Below, piece after piece: positions 35,801 through 51,341 of a stretch of 64,000 bases of DNA. This DNA is from Streptomyces piniterrae. Lineage in GTDB: Bacteria > Actinomycetota > Actinomycetes > Streptomycetales > Streptomycetaceae. The notes beneath the pieces were generated by a model. That model was not told the DNA's origin. It made no database searches and was given only the letters and a program-made list of their open reading frames with translations. Where the stretch lies: NCBI RefSeq assembly GCF_005048155.1, contig NZ_SUMB01000001.1, positions 558,001 to 622,000 on the forward strand, in the 5' to 3' direction. The position numbers were made by a program, and so were the translations under genes. Each line of letters opens with the position of its first letter. Positions within the stretch are counted from its first letter, which is position 1.

Positions 35801-36192
35801 AGGTGGACCGCCGCGCCCTGGCGGAAGGACACGAGAGCGCCGAGCGGCAGGAGACCGTCACCGCCGGCACCTCGGCGCCCGGCACACACCTGGAGCGGGC
35901 CATCGCGCTCATCTGGGAGCGGGTGCTGGACGCCGAGAACATCGGCGCGCACGACGACTTCTTCGCACGCGGTGGCGACTCGCTGCTGGCCACCCGGCTC
36001 GTCAGCCGACTCCGGGAGGCCCTGGAGATACCGGATCTGACGGTGCGTTCGGTCCTGACCGGGCCGACCGTCACCCAACTGGCGGCCGACCTCGCCGGAC
36101 GGGAGAGCGACCCGGCCCGACTGGAACTGGTCGCCGAGATCTTCCTGGAGATCGAGGGCATGACGGCGGCGGAGATCGACGCCGAACTCTGA
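32893..36192 (+). CDS. NRPS module 1: cyclisation-adenylation-carrier
   Basis: A 1099-residue NRPS. The N-terminal domain (about 15-430) is a heterocyclisation domain: [14 protein letters not shown] and DALILDYLS, the DxxxxDxxS motif that replaces HHxxxDG. The adenylation domain (about 480-960) has [13 protein letters not shown] and [18 protein letters not shown]; the carrier is at [16 protein letters not shown] (about 1020). The pocket residues I read (D, M, F, N, L, G, V, L, W) resemble Cy-linked domains that take Cys, Ser or Thr but do not settle which. Product would be a salicyl-oxazoline or -thiazoline. Starts at GTG after AAAGGTGA. Codon 177 is TTA. Confidence 0.92.
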   Translation: MSIGLPRLIHDPEARFEPFPLTDTQQAYLLGRTDVFELGNVSTHAYYEFEGELDVPRFIAVWERLMARHDVLRLSIEPELGEQRILREAPPVPVELIDLRQDGPAEADRVREEIRERMSHRVLPVDGSPLFGIVICQLPGGLLRIHIDFDALILDYLSWKLLLAELSVLYADPDARLPELELTFRDYVLAEATLPETERYRKSLEYWTRRLPGLPASPRLPLVKDPAEASHPKFVGRRARMDAERWERLRIRAAEGGLTPTGLALAAFAEVLGTWSDSAHFTLNVPRMNRMPLHPQADAILGEFASFSLLEVDNRHSDTFAARAGRIQEQGWHDLSHQEVSGVRLLRELARVQGGGHGARMPTVLTSTIGLRGGEKPLLGGHLRELRSISQTPQVYLDVQIDEHDGELFVNWDAVDELFPPGLMDEMFHAFWSLLELLEADPDAWQALEPLTLLDGTVRTGIAGPDRAVPDVLVQHFFESRVAAHPERTAVITSATTLTYGELYARANQVAHWLRDRGAAPGRPVAIAMEKGWEQLAAAFGVLLAGAPYVPLDPRQPTSRLHGILRRTGAELLLTQSALDERLPVPDAIRVLRVDTELTAELSTEPLPAVQGPDDLAYVLFTSGSTGEPKGAMIRHRGMVNAVQATIDEFGVGAGDTCLAVTALHHDMSTFDIFGVLGAGGTVVVPDADRAQDPAHWAELIAAHGVTLWNSVPAMMEMLLEETASDPATTGGTTRPIDSLRLVLLGGDWIPLYVPTDLAKAAEGVRVVSVGGPTETTLWNIWHPVDGIDPQWRSIPYGKPIANTRYYLLGDGLRGRPDGVTGEMYCAGPGVAAGYWEDPDRTADAFRRHPVTGERLYRTGDLGRFLPDGGIEFAGRADSQIKIRGQRIELGEIEAALGAHPAVASAVAVALGRPTGSGYRGLAAFVTLHQGQPHPEAEEIRASLTSRLPAYMVPAALHVLDRFPLTANGKVDRRALAEGHESAERQETVTAGTSAPGTHLERAIALIWERVLDAENIGAHDDFFARGGDSLLATRLVSRLREALEIPDLTVRSVLTGPTVTQLAADLAGRESDPARLELVAEIFLEIEGMTAAEIDAEL

Positions 36193-36266
36193 CCGACCAG
36201 CAAGCACGGGGCGAACAGCACAACGGACGACCGGTCCGTCCAGCACGGGAACGAGGGGGAAGAAAC

Positions 36267-40868
<4,602 letters not shown>

Positions 40869-40937
40869 CACACCCCCGCCCCGCCCCCCTCGCAGTCCGA
40901 CCCACCCCCGTACTGCGCCTTCCGCAGGAGTTGAACC

Positions 40938-42374
40938 ATGGTCACCGAAACCGTACGAGCGGCGGTCCGGCGCGCCCGCGCCGCCCAGGAAGAGTTCGCC
41001 ACGTGGTCCCAGCAACGCGTCGACGACGTTGTCGCGGCCGTCGGCTGGCAGTGCTATCAGGAGGACACCGCCCGGGAGCTCGCCCTGCTCAGCGAGCGCG
41101 AGACGGGCCTCGGTAACAGCGAGCACCTCTGTGCGCTCCAGCGCCGCAGGGTCCTCGGCATTCTGCGGGACATGCACGGCATGCGCACGGCCGGCGTCGT
41201 CGAGGACCTGCCCGAACTGGGCCTGGTGAAGCTCGCCAAGCCGCTCGGAGTGATCGCCGCGGCCAGCCCGGCCACCGCCCCCGCACCGGGTCTGATCTGC
41301 AACGCGTTACCCATCCTCAAGACCCGCAACGCGGCGGTGTTCACCCCCAACCCCCGTGCGTACCGCACCGCGAAGCGGACCGTCGAGCTGATGCGGGAGG
41401 CGCTGGACGCGGCGGGCGCGCCCCGCGACCTGATGCAGTGCCTGGAAGTGACGGGGCGTCAGGCGGCGGTGGAGCTCATGCGGGCCGCCGACCACATCGT
41501 CGCGGTGGGTGGCACCGGAACCGTACGGCGTGCGTACGAGAGCGGCACCCCCGCCATCGGCGCGGGCGAGGGGAACCCGACGGTCATCGTCGACGAGACG
41601 GCGGACGTGGCCGACGCCGCGGAGAAGGTGGCGTACGGCGCCGGCTACAACAACGGCACGTCCTGCTCCTCGGAGAGCAACGTGCTGGTGCACTCCTCGG
41701 TGGCCGAGCGCTTCCGCGGCGAGCTGGTCCGGCACGGCGTGCACCTGTGCTCCGAGGAGGAGACCCGGCGGATCCGCGGCGTGCTGTGGACCGAGGACGG
41801 CAAGCTCGACCGCGACCTGGTCGGCCGCCCGGCCGCCGAGATCGCCGAACGCGCCGAAGTCGCCCTCGCGGACCCGGACAAGGCCATCGTGCTGGCCCTG
41901 ACCGGCACCGACCCCGAGCACGACGACCCCGTCCTGCGCGAGAAGATCGCGCCCCTGGTCACCCTGCTCACCTACGACAGCTTCGACCACGCCGTCCACC
42001 TCGTCCAGACACTCTCCGACCGGTGCGGCCGGGGCCACAGCTGCGCCATCCACACCACCCGCACCGACCGGGTGATGCGACTCGCGGAGACCATCACCAC
42101 CTGCCGGGTGGTGGTCAACCAGTCGACGATGACCAACACCGGCAGCTTCGCCAGCGGCGTGCCCTTCACCACCACGCTCTCCAGCGGCAGTTGGGGAGGC
42201 ACCAGCGTCGCGGGCAACATCACCTGGCGGCACTTCCTCAACTACACCCTCATCTCGCGCCCGATCCCCGAATCGCTCCCGGACGAGCAACAGATCTTCG
42301 GCAGGTTCTGGGGCACCGCCCCGCAGCAGCACGCCGCCGGTACACCCGAGGAAGGCGCCCCGTCCCGTGTCTGA
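40938..42374 (+). CDS. Acylating (CoA/thioester-type) aldehyde dehydrogenase
   Basis: A 478-residue enzyme of the EutE/AdhE-N/SauS branch of aldehyde dehydrogenases, not the classic branch. The catalytic Cys243 is in [34 protein letters not shown] and the C-terminal [20 protein letters not shown] are hallmarks of the acylating group. These enzymes interconvert an acyl-CoA and an aldehyde with NAD(P)H. It lies between NRPS modules 2 and 3 and overlaps module 3 by 8 bases, so it is truly part of the pathway. It may make an unusual building block or reductively cleave a carrier thioester. Codon 124 is TTA. Confidence 0.85.
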   Translation: MVTETVRAAVRRARAAQEEFATWSQQRVDDVVAAVGWQCYQEDTARELALLSERETGLGNSEHLCALQRRRVLGILRDMHGMRTAGVVEDLPELGLVKLAKPLGVIAAASPATAPAPGLICNALPILKTRNAAVFTPNPRAYRTAKRTVELMREALDAAGAPRDLMQCLEVTGRQAAVELMRAADHIVAVGGTGTVRRAYESGTPAIGAGEGNPTVIVDETADVADAAEKVAYGAGYNNGTSCSSESNVLVHSSVAERFRGELVRHGVHLCSEEETRRIRGVLWTEDGKLDRDLVGRPAAEIAERAEVALADPDKAIVLALTGTDPEHDDPVLREKIAPLVTLLTYDSFDHAVHLVQTLSDRCGRGHSCAIHTTRTDRVMRLAETITTCRVVVNQSTMTNTGSFASGVPFTTTLSSGSWGGTSVAGNITWRHFLNYTLISRPIPESLPDEQQIFGRFWGTAPQQHAAGTPEEGAPSRV

Positions 42375-45300
42375 GCAGTCCAGGAACCAGACCCACGACG
42401 CCGACCGGCTCGCCGCGAAGAAGAAGGAACTGCTGCGCCGCAAGCTCGCCGAACGCGGGCTGACAGCATCCGGCGGCACCGGCACCGGCACCGGACGCGC
42501 TTCCGGAACACCGGACGCCCGGCGCACCCCCACCCTCTCCTCCGCCCAACGCCGGATGTGGGCCCTCCAGAAGCTCGCCCCCGAAGCCGCCGCCTACAAC
42601 CTCTGCCTCGCCTTCCACATCGAAGGCCACCTGGACACCCGGGCCCTGGAGGCCGCCCTGTCCGATGTGCAACGCCGGCACGAGGTGCTGCACACCGTCT
42701 ACCGCGAGACCGCGGACGGCACCGTGACGCCCGAGCTCGTCACCGACCCGCGGCTGCCGCTGACCGTGGCGGACCTCCGCGACACCCCCGCCGAAGATCG
42801 CGCCGCCGCGGCGGACCGCCGGGCCGCACAACTCGGCAGGCACCCCTTCGACCTGGCCGCCGAGCCACCGCTGCGCGCGACCCTGCTGCGCACCGGCGAC
42901 ACCGACCATGTCCTGGTGCTCGTCGCACACCACATCGCCCTGGACGAGGGCAGCTGGAACGTCCTCTTCGACGAGCTCGCCGAGTCCTACCGGCGGCACA
43001 CCACCGGCGTGAACGCCCCGGTGCCGCCCCCGCACACCCAGTACGCGGACTTCGCCGCATGGGAACGGGAACGGAACACCGACGCCTGGACCGCCCGCCA
43101 ACTGGACCACTGGCGGAGCCGGCTGACGCCCTGGCCGGAACCGACCGCACTGCCCACCGACTTCCCGCGCCCCGCCACCCCCGAGGAGGACGGCGCCACG
43201 CACACCAGGCCGCTCGGCCCCGACCTGGCCGCGCGCGTCCGCGACCTGGCCCGCGAGCAGCGGGTCACCCCCTTCATGGTGCTGCTCGCCGCCGCGGCGG
43301 TCCTGCTCGGACGGCGCACCGGAAGCCAGGACATCGCCCTCGGCACGCCCGCCATGAACCGCGACCGCACCGAGTTCGAGAACCTCATCGGCAACTTCGA
43401 CAACACGCTGCTGCTGCGCGTCGGCCTGGCCGGCGACCCCGACTTCCACGAGGTGCTGGACCGCGTACGCACGGTCTGCACGGACGGCTACGAGCACCAG
43501 CAACTGCCCTTCGAAAGCGTCCTCCAGGAGCTGCGGCCGCACCGCACCGCCAGCCGGAACACCCCCTTCGACGTGATGTTCCTGCTGCGCACCGACACCT
43601 TCCGCGAGTTCACCCTGCCCGGCGTGCGGGTGACGCCGCGCCCGGTCTCCAACGGCACCAGCCAGTTCGAACTGACCCTGGCCGCCGTGGTCGCCGGCGA
43701 CGAACTCGCCCTGGAGGCCACCTATCGCACGGACCTGTTCCGCCACGAGACCGTCGAGGCGCTGCTGGCCCAGCTGGAGCAGCTGCTGACCGACCTCACG
43801 CACCACCCGGAACAACCGGTCCGCCTGGCGTCCCTCCTCACGCCGGACGAGCGCGAAAAGCTGCTCGTCCAGTGGAACGACACCGCCCGCCAGGTGCCCG
43901 ACGGACCACTCGGCGCGCTCTTCGCCGCCCAGGCCGCTCGGACGCCCGACCGGACAGCCCTGGTCTTCGGCCAGGAGACACTCGGTTACGCCGAGCTCGA
44001 CGCCCGCGCCAACCAACTCGCCCGGCTCCTCATCGACCTGGGCGCCGGGCCCGAGTCCGTGATCGGCCTCGCCCTGCGCCGCTCCGTCGACATGGTCGTC
44101 GGCCTGCTGGCCGTACTGAAGGCGGGCGCCGCCTATCTGCCCCTGGACCCGGACTACCCGGCCGAACGCCTGGCGCTGATCCACCGCGACGCCGCCCCCG
44201 GCCTGCTCCTGACCACCTCCGACGTGGCGGCCGCCCTGCCCGGTGTCGAGCCCGCCCGGCAGATCCTGCTGGACGACCCGGCGGTCCGCGGCCGGCTCGC
44301 CCAGCAGGGCACGACCGACCCGCAGCCCACCGGCCTCACCCCCGACAGCCCGGCGTACGTCATCTACACCTCCGGCTCCACCGGCACCCCCAAGGGCGTC
44401 GTCGGACTGCACAAGGGCCTGGTCAACCGGCTGACATGGTTCCACCGGCGCTACCCCTGGCACCCCGCCGCGCCCGTGTGCGCGAAGACCTCCCTGAGCT
44501 TCCTCGACGGCACCAGCGAACTGCTGGGCCCGCTGCTGCACGGCGGCACCGTCGTGCTCGCCGACCAGATCGCCGCCAAGAGCCCGGCCGACCTCGGCGC
44601 TCTGATCCAGCGGCACGGCGCCGCCCGGATCACGGTGGTGCCCAGCCTGCTCTCGGCCATCCTGGAACTCGACGACCGCGACCGGTCCCGCTTCGCCGGC
44701 TGCGACCTGTGGATCAGCAGCGGCGAGGCGCTCCCCGCGGCCGTGGCCGAACGCTTCGCCGAGGTCTTCCCGCACGCCCGGCTGCTCAACTTCTACGGCT
44801 CCTCGGAAGCCAGCGCGGACAGCCTGTACACGGAGGTCGACGGCGCCGACCCGGCACTCGGCGGCCCCCTGTGGAACACCCGCGCCCACGTCCTCGACGC
44901 CGGGCTCCAGCCGGTGCCGGCCGAGGGCGTCGGCGAGCTCTACATCGCCGGCGAGGGCATCGCCCGCGGCTATCTGCGCCGCCCCCGGCTGACCGCGCAA
45001 CGCTTCGTCCCGGACCCGTACGGGCCGCCCGGCAGCCGTATGTACCGCACCGGCGACCTCGTCCGCCGAAGGGCCGACGGCGCCCTGGAATATGCCGGGC
45101 GGGCCGACAACCAGGTCAAGATCCGCGGCTTCCGGATCGAACCCGGCGAGATCGAGGCCCTGCTCCTGGAACGCGCGGACATCGCCCAGGCCGCCGTGGT
45201 CGCCCGGTCCGACGGCGCCGGCGGTACCGCACTGGTGGCCTACGCGGTGCCCGAGCCGACGGCCGAGCCCGACGCCCGCACACCGGACGGCCCCGAGCTG

Positions 45301-47130
45301 CGCGCGCACATCGCCGCCCGGCTGCCCGACTACATGGTCCCCGCCGCCACCGTCCTGATCGACGCCCTCCCGCTGACCCCCAGCGGAAAGCTGGACCGAC
45401 GGGCGCTGCCGGCACCCGACTTCAGCGCCGCCGTGGGCGACGACCGGCCGAGCACTCCGGAAGAGGAACTGCTCGCCGGGCTGTTCGCGCAGGTGCTGGG
45501 CCTGCCGTCGGTCGGGGTGCGGGACCGGTTCTTCGAGCTCGGCGGCGACAGCATCCTCTCCATCCAGCTGGCGAGCCGGGCCAAGGCCGCGGGGCTGCCC
45601 ATCTCCCCGTGGGACATCTTCCAGCACCCCACCGCGGCCGGTCTCGCGGCGCTGGCGGCCGCGTCCGCGCCGGACGCACCAGAGGGGAGTACGACACCCG
45701 TGCCGACGCCCCCCGCCGTGCGCCGGCTGGCCGACCCCGGGGCGGGCGCGCCGCGCCCCTGGTCGGCACTGCTGCGGCTGCCCATGGGGACCACCCGCGA
45801 ACGCCTCACCGAGGTCCTCCAGGCCCTGCTCGACCGGCACGCCATCCTGCGGGCCGTGCCGGACGGCGCGGAGCTGCGCATCCCGCGCACCGGAGAACCG
45901 TCCGCCGCCAACCTGCTGACCCCGGTCGACGTCGACCCGACCACCGAAGCGTTCACGGAATCCGTCCGTCGTCAGCGTGCCGCGGCACCCGAGCGGCTGG
46001 ACGCCCGCCGCGGTGTACTCCTCGACGCCGCCTGGTGGGACGGCGGGACACAGGCCCAGGGCCGGCTGCTGCTCAGCGTCCACCCGCTGGCCGCCGACGC
46101 GGACTCCTGGCGGATCCTGCTCGCCGACCTGGCCGCACTGGGCCGGGGGAGGGGTGGCCTGGACACCGCCCCCGCCGCGTACGCGGACTGGGCGCGGGAG
46201 TACGCACGCGCACTGCGGGCGACCGAGGACACGGCGCGGGCGCACTGGCAGGACCTGCTGTCCGGCCCCGACCCGTTCAGGGACCTCTGGGGTGCGGCCA
46301 CCGCGCCCCGAGCCACCCGGACCGTGGAACTCGCCGACGGCCGCACCACGGCCGCACTGGACCGCGTCGCCGGGAGATTCCACGCGGACCTCGCCGAAGT
46401 CCTGCTGACGGGGCTCGGGTCGGCGACGCTCCGGCGGTCCGAGGAACGCGGTGCCGAGGCCTCCGACGGGGTGCGGGTCGAGCTGACCCGCTCGGGCCGG
46501 GACGCCGCGGCGCTGTCCGGCTGGACGGCCGGCGGCGCCCAACCCGCCACCGGCGTCGGACGGTTCGACATCCGGCTCGCCGTACGGTTCGGCACGGACC
46601 ACGCGCACCAGGACCCCGGCGTACTGCTCAAGCACGTCAAGGAGGACGCCCGCCCGGCGGCCCCGGAGAGCCTGGGATACGACGCGCCGGACGGCCGGCT
46701 TCCGGCCCCGGGCCTGCGCTTCGTCCACCACGACACATCTCTCGACACCGATTCCGGGAGCGGTGGCGAGACCGATGGCGATGCCGGTGCCGACTGGTCG
46801 GCGCTGCCGTGCGACGACCTGGCCGAGAGCCCCGACGCCCTCCCCGGAACCGTGGCCGGCGGACCCGACCCGGCAGCGCTGGAACTGACCAGCTACCGCT
46901 CCTCGTCCGGCGGCGAGCCCGTGCTGCGCCTGGTGTGCACCTGGCCGACGGCGCCCGGAGCGGAACGGGAGGTGACGGCCCTGAGCGACGAGTGGGTGCG
47001 CGCGCTGCACACCCTGGTGGACCAACTGGACCACGACGACGCCGGCGGCCACACCCCCTCCGACTTCACCCTCGTCTCGCTCGACGCCGACGCTCTCGCC
47101 GCCCTCGAAGCGAACTTCCCAGCCCTCTGA
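42367..47130 (+). CDS. NRPS module 3: condensation-adenylation-carrier-degenerate epimerisation
   Basis: A 1587-residue NRPS with an N-terminal helical docking-like tail ([18 protein letters not shown]). Condensation motif [10 protein letters not shown] (about 190) deviates from HHxxxDG at the Gly. The adenylation domain has [12 protein letters not shown] (about 664) and the carrier [16 protein letters not shown] (about 1050). The last 380 residues align with epimerisation domains, but the catalytic HHxxxDGxSW is [10 protein letters not shown], losing the second His and the Gly; it is probably inactive or reused for release. There is no thioesterase or reductase domain. As the last module it probably adds N5-hydroxyornithine or its cyclised form. 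Confidence 0.9.
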   Translation: MSEQSRNQTHDADRLAAKKKELLRRKLAERGLTASGGTGTGTGRASGTPDARRTPTLSSAQRRMWALQKLAPEAAAYNLCLAFHIEGHLDTRALEAALSDVQRRHEVLHTVYRETADGTVTPELVTDPRLPLTVADLRDTPAEDRAAAADRRAAQLGRHPFDLAAEPPLRATLLRTGDTDHVLVLVAHHIALDEGSWNVLFDELAESYRRHTTGVNAPVPPPHTQYADFAAWERERNTDAWTARQLDHWRSRLTPWPEPTALPTDFPRPATPEEDGATHTRPLGPDLAARVRDLAREQRVTPFMVLLAAAAVLLGRRTGSQDIALGTPAMNRDRTEFENLIGNFDNTLLLRVGLAGDPDFHEVLDRVRTVCTDGYEHQQLPFESVLQELRPHRTASRNTPFDVMFLLRTDTFREFTLPGVRVTPRPVSNGTSQFELTLAAVVAGDELALEATYRTDLFRHETVEALLAQLEQLLTDLTHHPEQPVRLASLLTPDEREKLLVQWNDTARQVPDGPLGALFAAQAARTPDRTALVFGQETLGYAELDARANQLARLLIDLGAGPESVIGLALRRSVDMVVGLLAVLKAGAAYLPLDPDYPAERLALIHRDAAPGLLLTTSDVAAALPGVEPARQILLDDPAVRGRLAQQGTTDPQPTGLTPDSPAYVIYTSGSTGTPKGVVGLHKGLVNRLTWFHRRYPWHPAAPVCAKTSLSFLDGTSELLGPLLHGGTVVLADQIAAKSPADLGALIQRHGAARITVVPSLLSAILELDDRDRSRFAGCDLWISSGEALPAAVAERFAEVFPHARLLNFYGSSEASADSLYTEVDGADPALGGPLWNTRAHVLDAGLQPVPAEGVGELYIAGEGIARGYLRRPRLTAQRFVPDPYGPPGSRMYRTGDLVRRRADGALEYAGRADNQVKIRGFRIEPGEIEALLLERADIAQAAVVARSDGAGGTALVAYAVPEPTAEPDARTPDGPELRAHIAARLPDYMVPAATVLIDALPLTPSGKLDRRALPAPDFSAAVGDDRPSTPEEELLAGLFAQVLGLPSVGVRDRFFELGGDSILSIQLASRAKAAGLPISPWDIFQHPTAAGLAALAAASAPDAPEGSTTPVPTPPAVRRLADPGAGAPRPWSALLRLPMGTTRERLTEVLQALLDRHAILRAVPDGAELRIPRTGEPSAANLLTPVDVDPTTEAFTESVRRQRAAAPERLDARRGVLLDAAWWDGGTQAQGRLLLSVHPLAADADSWRILLADLAALGRGRGGLDTAPAAYADWAREYARALRATEDTARAHWQDLLSGPDPFRDLWGAATAPRATRTVELADGRTTAALDRVAGRFHADLAEVLLTGLGSATLRRSEERGAEASDGVRVELTRSGRDAAALSGWTAGGAQPATGVGRFDIRLAVRFGTDHAHQDPGVLLKHVKEDARPAAPESLGYDAPDGRLPAPGLRFVHHDTSLDTDSGSGGETDGDAGADWSALPCDDLAESPDALPGTVAGGPDPAALELTSYRSSSGGEPVLRLVCTWPTAPGAEREVTALSDEWVRALHTLVDQLDHDDAGGHTPSDFTLVSLDADALAALEANFPAL

Positions 47131-47219
47131 CCCGCCGGACCGCGGCCACGAACCGCCACTCCGGCCCGCCCGCCACCCCAGGTGCGGGCCGCCCGATCCG
47201 ACCCACAGGAGAACAGGTC

Positions 47220-48047
47220 ATGACCGTCGCCACCCGTACCGCGCGCCCCCGCCACTACCTGATGTGCCGCCCCACCCACTTCCGGGTCGACTACTCCATC
47301 AACCCGTGGATGGACCCGACGAAGCCGGTGGACACCGCGCTCGCCGTCGCCCAGTGGGAGCAACTCCGCGCCCTCTACCTGGAGTTGGGGCACACCGTCG
47401 AACTGATCGAGCCGCTCGCCGACTACCCCGACATGGTCTACGCGGCCAACGGCGCGACCGTCGTCGACGGCAAGGTGCTCGGCGCCCGCTTCCGCAACCC
47501 GGAGCGAGCCGGCGAGGGCCCCGCCTACCTGGAGTGGTTCCGCGCGCACGGATACCAGGAGCTGCACGACCCGGTGCACGTCAACGAGGGCGAAGGCGAC
47601 TTCCTGGTCACCGGGAGCCGCGTACTGGCCGGCAAGGGATTCCGCAGCACGCCCGAATCCCACGCCGAGGCCCAGGAGTTCTGGGGCCGCCCCGTCGTGA
47701 GCCTCGACCTGGTCGACGAGCGCTACTACCACCTGGACACCGCGCTCGCCGTGCTCGACGGCGACGAGGTGATGTACAACCCGGCGGCGTTCACCCCCGC
47801 GAGCAGGGCCCTCCTGGAAGAGCTCTACCCGGGGGCGATCCACGCGGAGCCCTCCCAGGCCGCGGTCTTCGGACTCAACGCGGTCAGCGACGGAAAGCAT
47901 GTGGTGCTGCCGGAGGCGGCCACAGGCCTGGCCGCCCAGCTGCGCGAGCGCGGCTACGAACCGATCGGCGTCGACCTCACCGAACTGCTCAAGGGCGGCG
48001 GCAGCGTCAAGTGCTGCACCCTCGAACTCCGCCCGGCGGCCGCCTGA
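47220..48047 (+). CDS. Arginine-processing GME-family hydrolase (DDAH/arginine dihydrolase-like)
   Basis: A 275-residue protein of the guanidine-modifying fold. Conserved blocks are MCRPTHFRVDYSINPWM, VYAANGATV, GEGDFLV, YYHLDTALAVLD (His171) and GGGSVKCCTLEL (Cys265 or 266 as nucleophile). The nearest type I know is the actinobacterial DDAH-like protein and the N-terminal domain of cyanobacterial arginine dihydrolase, which converts arginine to ornithine with loss of ammonia and CO2. Asn28 and Asn77 occupy positions where that enzyme has key Asn residues, as I recall. Inside a hydroxyornithine siderophore operon, supplying ornithine from arginine is an attractive role; making citrulline is the alternative. 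Confidence 0.75.
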   Translation: MTVATRTARPRHYLMCRPTHFRVDYSINPWMDPTKPVDTALAVAQWEQLRALYLELGHTVELIEPLADYPDMVYAANGATVVDGKVLGARFRNPERAGEGPAYLEWFRAHGYQELHDPVHVNEGEGDFLVTGSRVLAGKGFRSTPESHAEAQEFWGRPVVSLDLVDERYYHLDTALAVLDGDEVMYNPAAFTPASRALLEELYPGAIHAEPSQAAVFGLNAVSDGKHVVLPEAATGLAAQLRERGYEPIGVDLTELLKGGGSVKCCTLELRPAAA

Positions 48048-48135
48048 GCCCGGCCGGTCTCCGCTCACCCCCCTTTTCTCTGCAGCACTGATTCTCTGCG
48101 GAACTGATCTCTTACTGATCTCTTGAGGAGCAGAA

Positions 48136-49752
48136 ATGCTCGATGGCTGTGTCCCTTGGCCCGAATCGCTGGCACGCGAATACCGGGCCAGGGGCTACTG
48201 GAACGACGAAACCCTCGGCAGATGGCCCACGGATCCCGGCCGCGGCGAACGGATCGCCCTGCGCACCGCCGACCGCACCCTGACCTACGCCCAGCTGGAC
48301 CTGGCCGCCGACCGCCTCGCCGCCGGACTGCGCGCCCGAGGCCTGGCCGCCGGCGACCGCGTCGTGGTCCAACTCCCCAACGTGGCCGAGTTCGTGGTGC
48401 TCTCCTGCGCACTGTTCCGGATGGGCGCCCTGCCGGTCTTCGCCCTCCCGGCGCACCGTGCCGCGGAGATCGTCCACCTCGTGGAGGTCTCCGGCGCGGT
48501 GGCCTATGTGTGCCCGGACGAAGTGCTCGGCTTCGACTACCGGGCGCTCGCCACCGAGGTCCAGGGCAGCACCGGCACCCTCCGGCACATCCTGGTGGCC
48601 GGTGACCCCGGCCCGTACACCGCCCTGGCGGACGTGGACGCGGAACCGGAGCGGCTGCCGGCCCCCGACCCGCAGGACGTGGCGCTCTTCCTGCTGTCCG
48701 GCGGGACGACCGGCAAGCCCAAGCTCATCCCGCGGACGCACGCCGACTACGCCTACCAGCTGCGGCAGAGCGCCCGGCTCTGCGGAGTCGGGCCGGACAG
48801 CACGTACCTGGTGGCGCTGCCGGCCGCCCACAACTTCGCGCTGGCCTGCCCCGGCGTGCTGGGCACCCTGCGGGTGGGGGGCACCGTCGCACTCGCGGCG
48901 ACGCCGTCACCGGAGGACTGCTTCCCGCTGCTGGCCGGCAGCCGCGACGCCGTGACCTCCCTGGTCCCGCCGCTCGTCCCGCTCTGGCTGGAGATCGGCA
49001 AGCGAACCTCCCACGACCTGTCCGGCCTCAAGCTGCTCCAGGTCGGCGGCTCACGGCTGGACCCGGTCACCGCCGCGCGGGTGGCACCCGAACTCGGCTG
49101 CACCCTTCAGCAGGTCTACGGACTCGCCGAGGGACTGCTCAACTACACCCGGCTCGACGACCCCGCCGAGGTCGTCGTGGAGACCCAGGGACGCCCGCTG
49201 TCACCCGGCGACGAGATCCGGATCGTCGACGAGAACGGCATCGACGTCGCGCCGGGACAGCCCGGCGAGCTCCTGGCCCGGGGCCCGTACACCCTGCGCG
49301 GCTACTACCGCGCGGCCGAGGGCAACCGCACCCGCTTCACCGCGGACGGCTACTTCCGTACCGGCGACGTGGTGCGGCTCACCCCCTCCGGCAACCTCGC
49401 CGTCGTCGGACGGCTCAACGACGTGATCAACCGCGGCGGGGAGAAGGTCCCGGCAGAGGAGGTCGAGGGGCATCTGCTCGCCGACCCCCGCATCCGGATG
49501 GCGGCGGTCATCGGCCTGCCCGACCCGTACATGGGCGAGCAGACCTGCGCCTGCGTCGTTCCGCAGGACCCCGCGGACCCGCCCACGCTCGCCGAGGTGC
49601 ACCTCGCACTGCGGGCCCGCGGCCTGGCCGCCTACAAACTGCCCGACCGCGTGGAGCCCTTCGCCACGCTGCCGTTGACCGGCGTCGGCAAGGTCGACAA
49701 ACGGTCCCTCACCGGCCTCGTGCTCGAAAGCCTCGCGGTCCGACCCAGCTGA
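48136..49752 (+). CDS. Salicyl-AMP ligase (EntE/DhbE/PchD type)
   Basis: A 538-residue stand-alone aryl acid adenylation enzyme. LFLLSGGTTGKPKLIPRTH is the P-loop of this subgroup, ALPAAHNFALACPG is the aryl-acid pocket loop with Asn contacting the 2-hydroxyl, GRLNDVINRGGEKVPAEE is the hinge, and LPLTGVGKVDK carries the catalytic Lys. It activates the aryl acid and loads the free carrier at 30.2 kb. Because salicylate synthase follows by 11 bases and no 2,3-dihydro-DHB enzymes are present, salicylate is the expected substrate. Confidence 0.92.
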   Translation: MLDGCVPWPESLAREYRARGYWNDETLGRWPTDPGRGERIALRTADRTLTYAQLDLAADRLAAGLRARGLAAGDRVVVQLPNVAEFVVLSCALFRMGALPVFALPAHRAAEIVHLVEVSGAVAYVCPDEVLGFDYRALATEVQGSTGTLRHILVAGDPGPYTALADVDAEPERLPAPDPQDVALFLLSGGTTGKPKLIPRTHADYAYQLRQSARLCGVGPDSTYLVALPAAHNFALACPGVLGTLRVGGTVALAATPSPEDCFPLLAGSRDAVTSLVPPLVPLWLEIGKRTSHDLSGLKLLQVGGSRLDPVTAARVAPELGCTLQQVYGLAEGLLNYTRLDDPAEVVVETQGRPLSPGDEIRIVDENGIDVAPGQPGELLARGPYTLRGYYRAAEGNRTRFTADGYFRTGDVVRLTPSGNLAVVGRLNDVINRGGEKVPAEEVEGHLLADPRIRMAAVIGLPDPYMGEQTCACVVPQDPADPPTLAEVHLALRARGLAAYKLPDRVEPFATLPLTGVGKVDKRSLTGLVLESLAVRPS

Positions 49753-49763
49753 AAGGAATCGCC

Positions 49764-51101
49764 ATGCCGAACCAGTACCACACGATGAAGGCGCCGGCCG
49801 CCGGGGACCGGCACGCCGTCGCGGCCCAGTTGGCCGCCTCCCAGCAGTTCGACAGCCATGTCGTCTACGAGACCCCCGAGGGGCTGTCGATAGCCCTGGG
49901 CAGCCATGCCGAACTCCGCCTGAACCAGCGCACCGCCCGCGTGGTGAGAGGGGGCGAGGTCACCGAGACCGAGTGGCACGGCGATCCACTCGAACCGGTG
50001 CGGAACTTCCTGCGGGACGTGGAGCCGGCGGACTGGCGGGTCTACGGCTGGTGCGCCTTCGAACTCGCCTACGCCATCTCCGGCAAGCCGGCCGGCGGCG
50101 CGGACGGCCCGGACGGCTCGGATGAGGTGTTGGCGCACCTGATGGTGCCGCACACCGAAGTCCGCCTGCACGACGGCTACACGCTGATCCGCAGCCTGGA
50201 CCCGGAGGCGCTCGGCGCCGTCGCCGACGCGCTGTCCGAGCCCGCCGACCTCGGCGGCCCCACCGCGCCCCGCGCCGACGTGGACCTGGAAGCCTCCGCC
50301 GCCGACTACTCCCGGGCCGTCCTCGCGGCCATCGAGGACATCAACGACGGACGGCTGCAGAAGGTCGTGCTCTCCCGCCTGGTGCCGGTCGAGGAGGAAC
50401 TCGACTTCCCCGCGACGTATGTGGCCGGCCGGCGCGCCAACACCCCGGCGCGCTCCTTCCTCCTGCACATGGACGGCCTCAAGGCCGCGGGCTTCAGCCC
50501 GGAGACCGTCGTGGAGGTCACCAGCGAGGGCCAGGTCACCACGCAGCCGCTGGCCGGTACACGGCGGCGGACCGGCGACGCGGCCCTCGACGAGCAACTG
50601 CGCGAGGACCTGCTCAGCGACGCCAAGGAGCTGCACGAGCACGCCATTTCGGTGAAGGTCGCGGTGGACGAGCTCATGGGTCCCTGCAAGCCGGACACCG
50701 TCGTCGTGCGGGACTACATGCGCATCGCCGAGCGGGGCAAGGTGCAGCACCTCGCCTCCCGGGTCGTGGGCCGGCTTCCCGAGGGCGGCAGCCCCTGGGA
50801 CGCCTTCGCGGCGGCCTTCCCCGCGGTGACCGCCTCCGGAGTGCCCAAGCACGCCGCGTACGACCTGATCCGCCGCGACGAGCCGGTCCGCGGCCCCTAC
50901 GCGGGCACCGTCATGACCATCGACGCGGACGGTTCGATGGACGCGGCACTGGTCCTGCGCACCGTCTTCTCCCGCGACGGCAAGACCTGGCTGCGTGCCG
51001 GTGCCGGCGTCGTCGGCAACTCCCGTCCGGAACGCGAACTGGAGGAGACCCGCGAGAAGCTGCGCAGCGTCTCCGGTGACCTCATCCGGCGCGTCCCCTG
51101 A
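49764..51101 (+). CDS. Salicylate synthase (MbtI/Irp9 family)
   Basis: A 445-residue chorismate-utilising enzyme. Family blocks include VTTQPLAGTRRR, LLSDAKELHEHAISV, VQHLASRVVGRL, FPAVTASGVPKHAA and WLRAGAGVVGNSRPERELEET. MbtI, Irp9 and YbtS convert chorismate via isochorismate to salicylate and pyruvate in one protein, using Mg2+. Isochorismate synthases of the EntC type would need a lyase or isochorismatase partner, which is absent here. It is the last gene of the siderophore operon, followed by a strong inverted repeat. Confidence 0.92.
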   Translation: MPNQYHTMKAPAAGDRHAVAAQLAASQQFDSHVVYETPEGLSIALGSHAELRLNQRTARVVRGGEVTETEWHGDPLEPVRNFLRDVEPADWRVYGWCAFELAYAISGKPAGGADGPDGSDEVLAHLMVPHTEVRLHDGYTLIRSLDPEALGAVADALSEPADLGGPTAPRADVDLEASAADYSRAVLAAIEDINDGRLQKVVLSRLVPVEEELDFPATYVAGRRANTPARSFLLHMDGLKAAGFSPETVVEVTSEGQVTTQPLAGTRRRTGDAALDEQLREDLLSDAKELHEHAISVKVAVDELMGPCKPDTVVVRDYMRIAERGKVQHLASRVVGRLPEGGSPWDAFAAAFPAVTASGVPKHAAYDLIRRDEPVRGPYAGTVMTIDADGSMDAALVLRTVFSRDGKTWLRAGAGVVGNSRPERELEETREKLRSVSGDLIRRVP

Positions 51102-51159
51102 CGGAGCGGTCGTCTTCGGCCCACCGGATGCGTCGGCCCTGACCTGGTACGTCAGCCCT

Positions 51160-51198
51160 GCCCGGAATTCCCGCTCCAGCGGGGTGGGAATTCCGGGC
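51160..51198 (+). terminator. Terminator hairpin after the siderophore operon
   Basis: A perfect 13-bp stem (GCCCGGAATTCCC at 51160-51172 and GGGAATTCCGGGC at 51186-51198) with a 13-base loop begins 58 bases after the salicylate synthase stop. There is no T-tract, as is usual in Streptomyces. Confidence 0.75.
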
Positions 51199-51216
51199 GC
51201 CGAGGCGCCGCGTCCC

Positions 51217-51341
51217 GAAGCGAGCAACGGCAGCGCAGCGATCACCGCGGTCGCCGAACACCGCCCCGATGTCGTGCTCATGGACGTCAGGATGGCGTGG
51301 CGGGCATGGACGGGCTGACCGCGCTCAAGGAACTGCGGCGC
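51217..51341 (+). pseudogene. Response-regulator receiver domain fragment
   Basis: The plus strand encodes EASNGSAAITAVAEHRPDVV then LMDVRM, the strand with the phospho-acceptor Asp of a NarL/FixJ receiver domain. It then needs a frameshift to read GMDGLTALKELRR. The first third of the receiver and everything after this are missing. It is a remnant that directly abuts an inverted DNA-binding domain fragment. Confidence 0.75.

Noticed and set aside
49764..51101. Isochorismate synthase of a catechol pathway
   Set aside because: No isochorismatase or dihydro-DHB dehydrogenase is present and the sequence blocks fit MbtI/Irp9 salicylate synthases.
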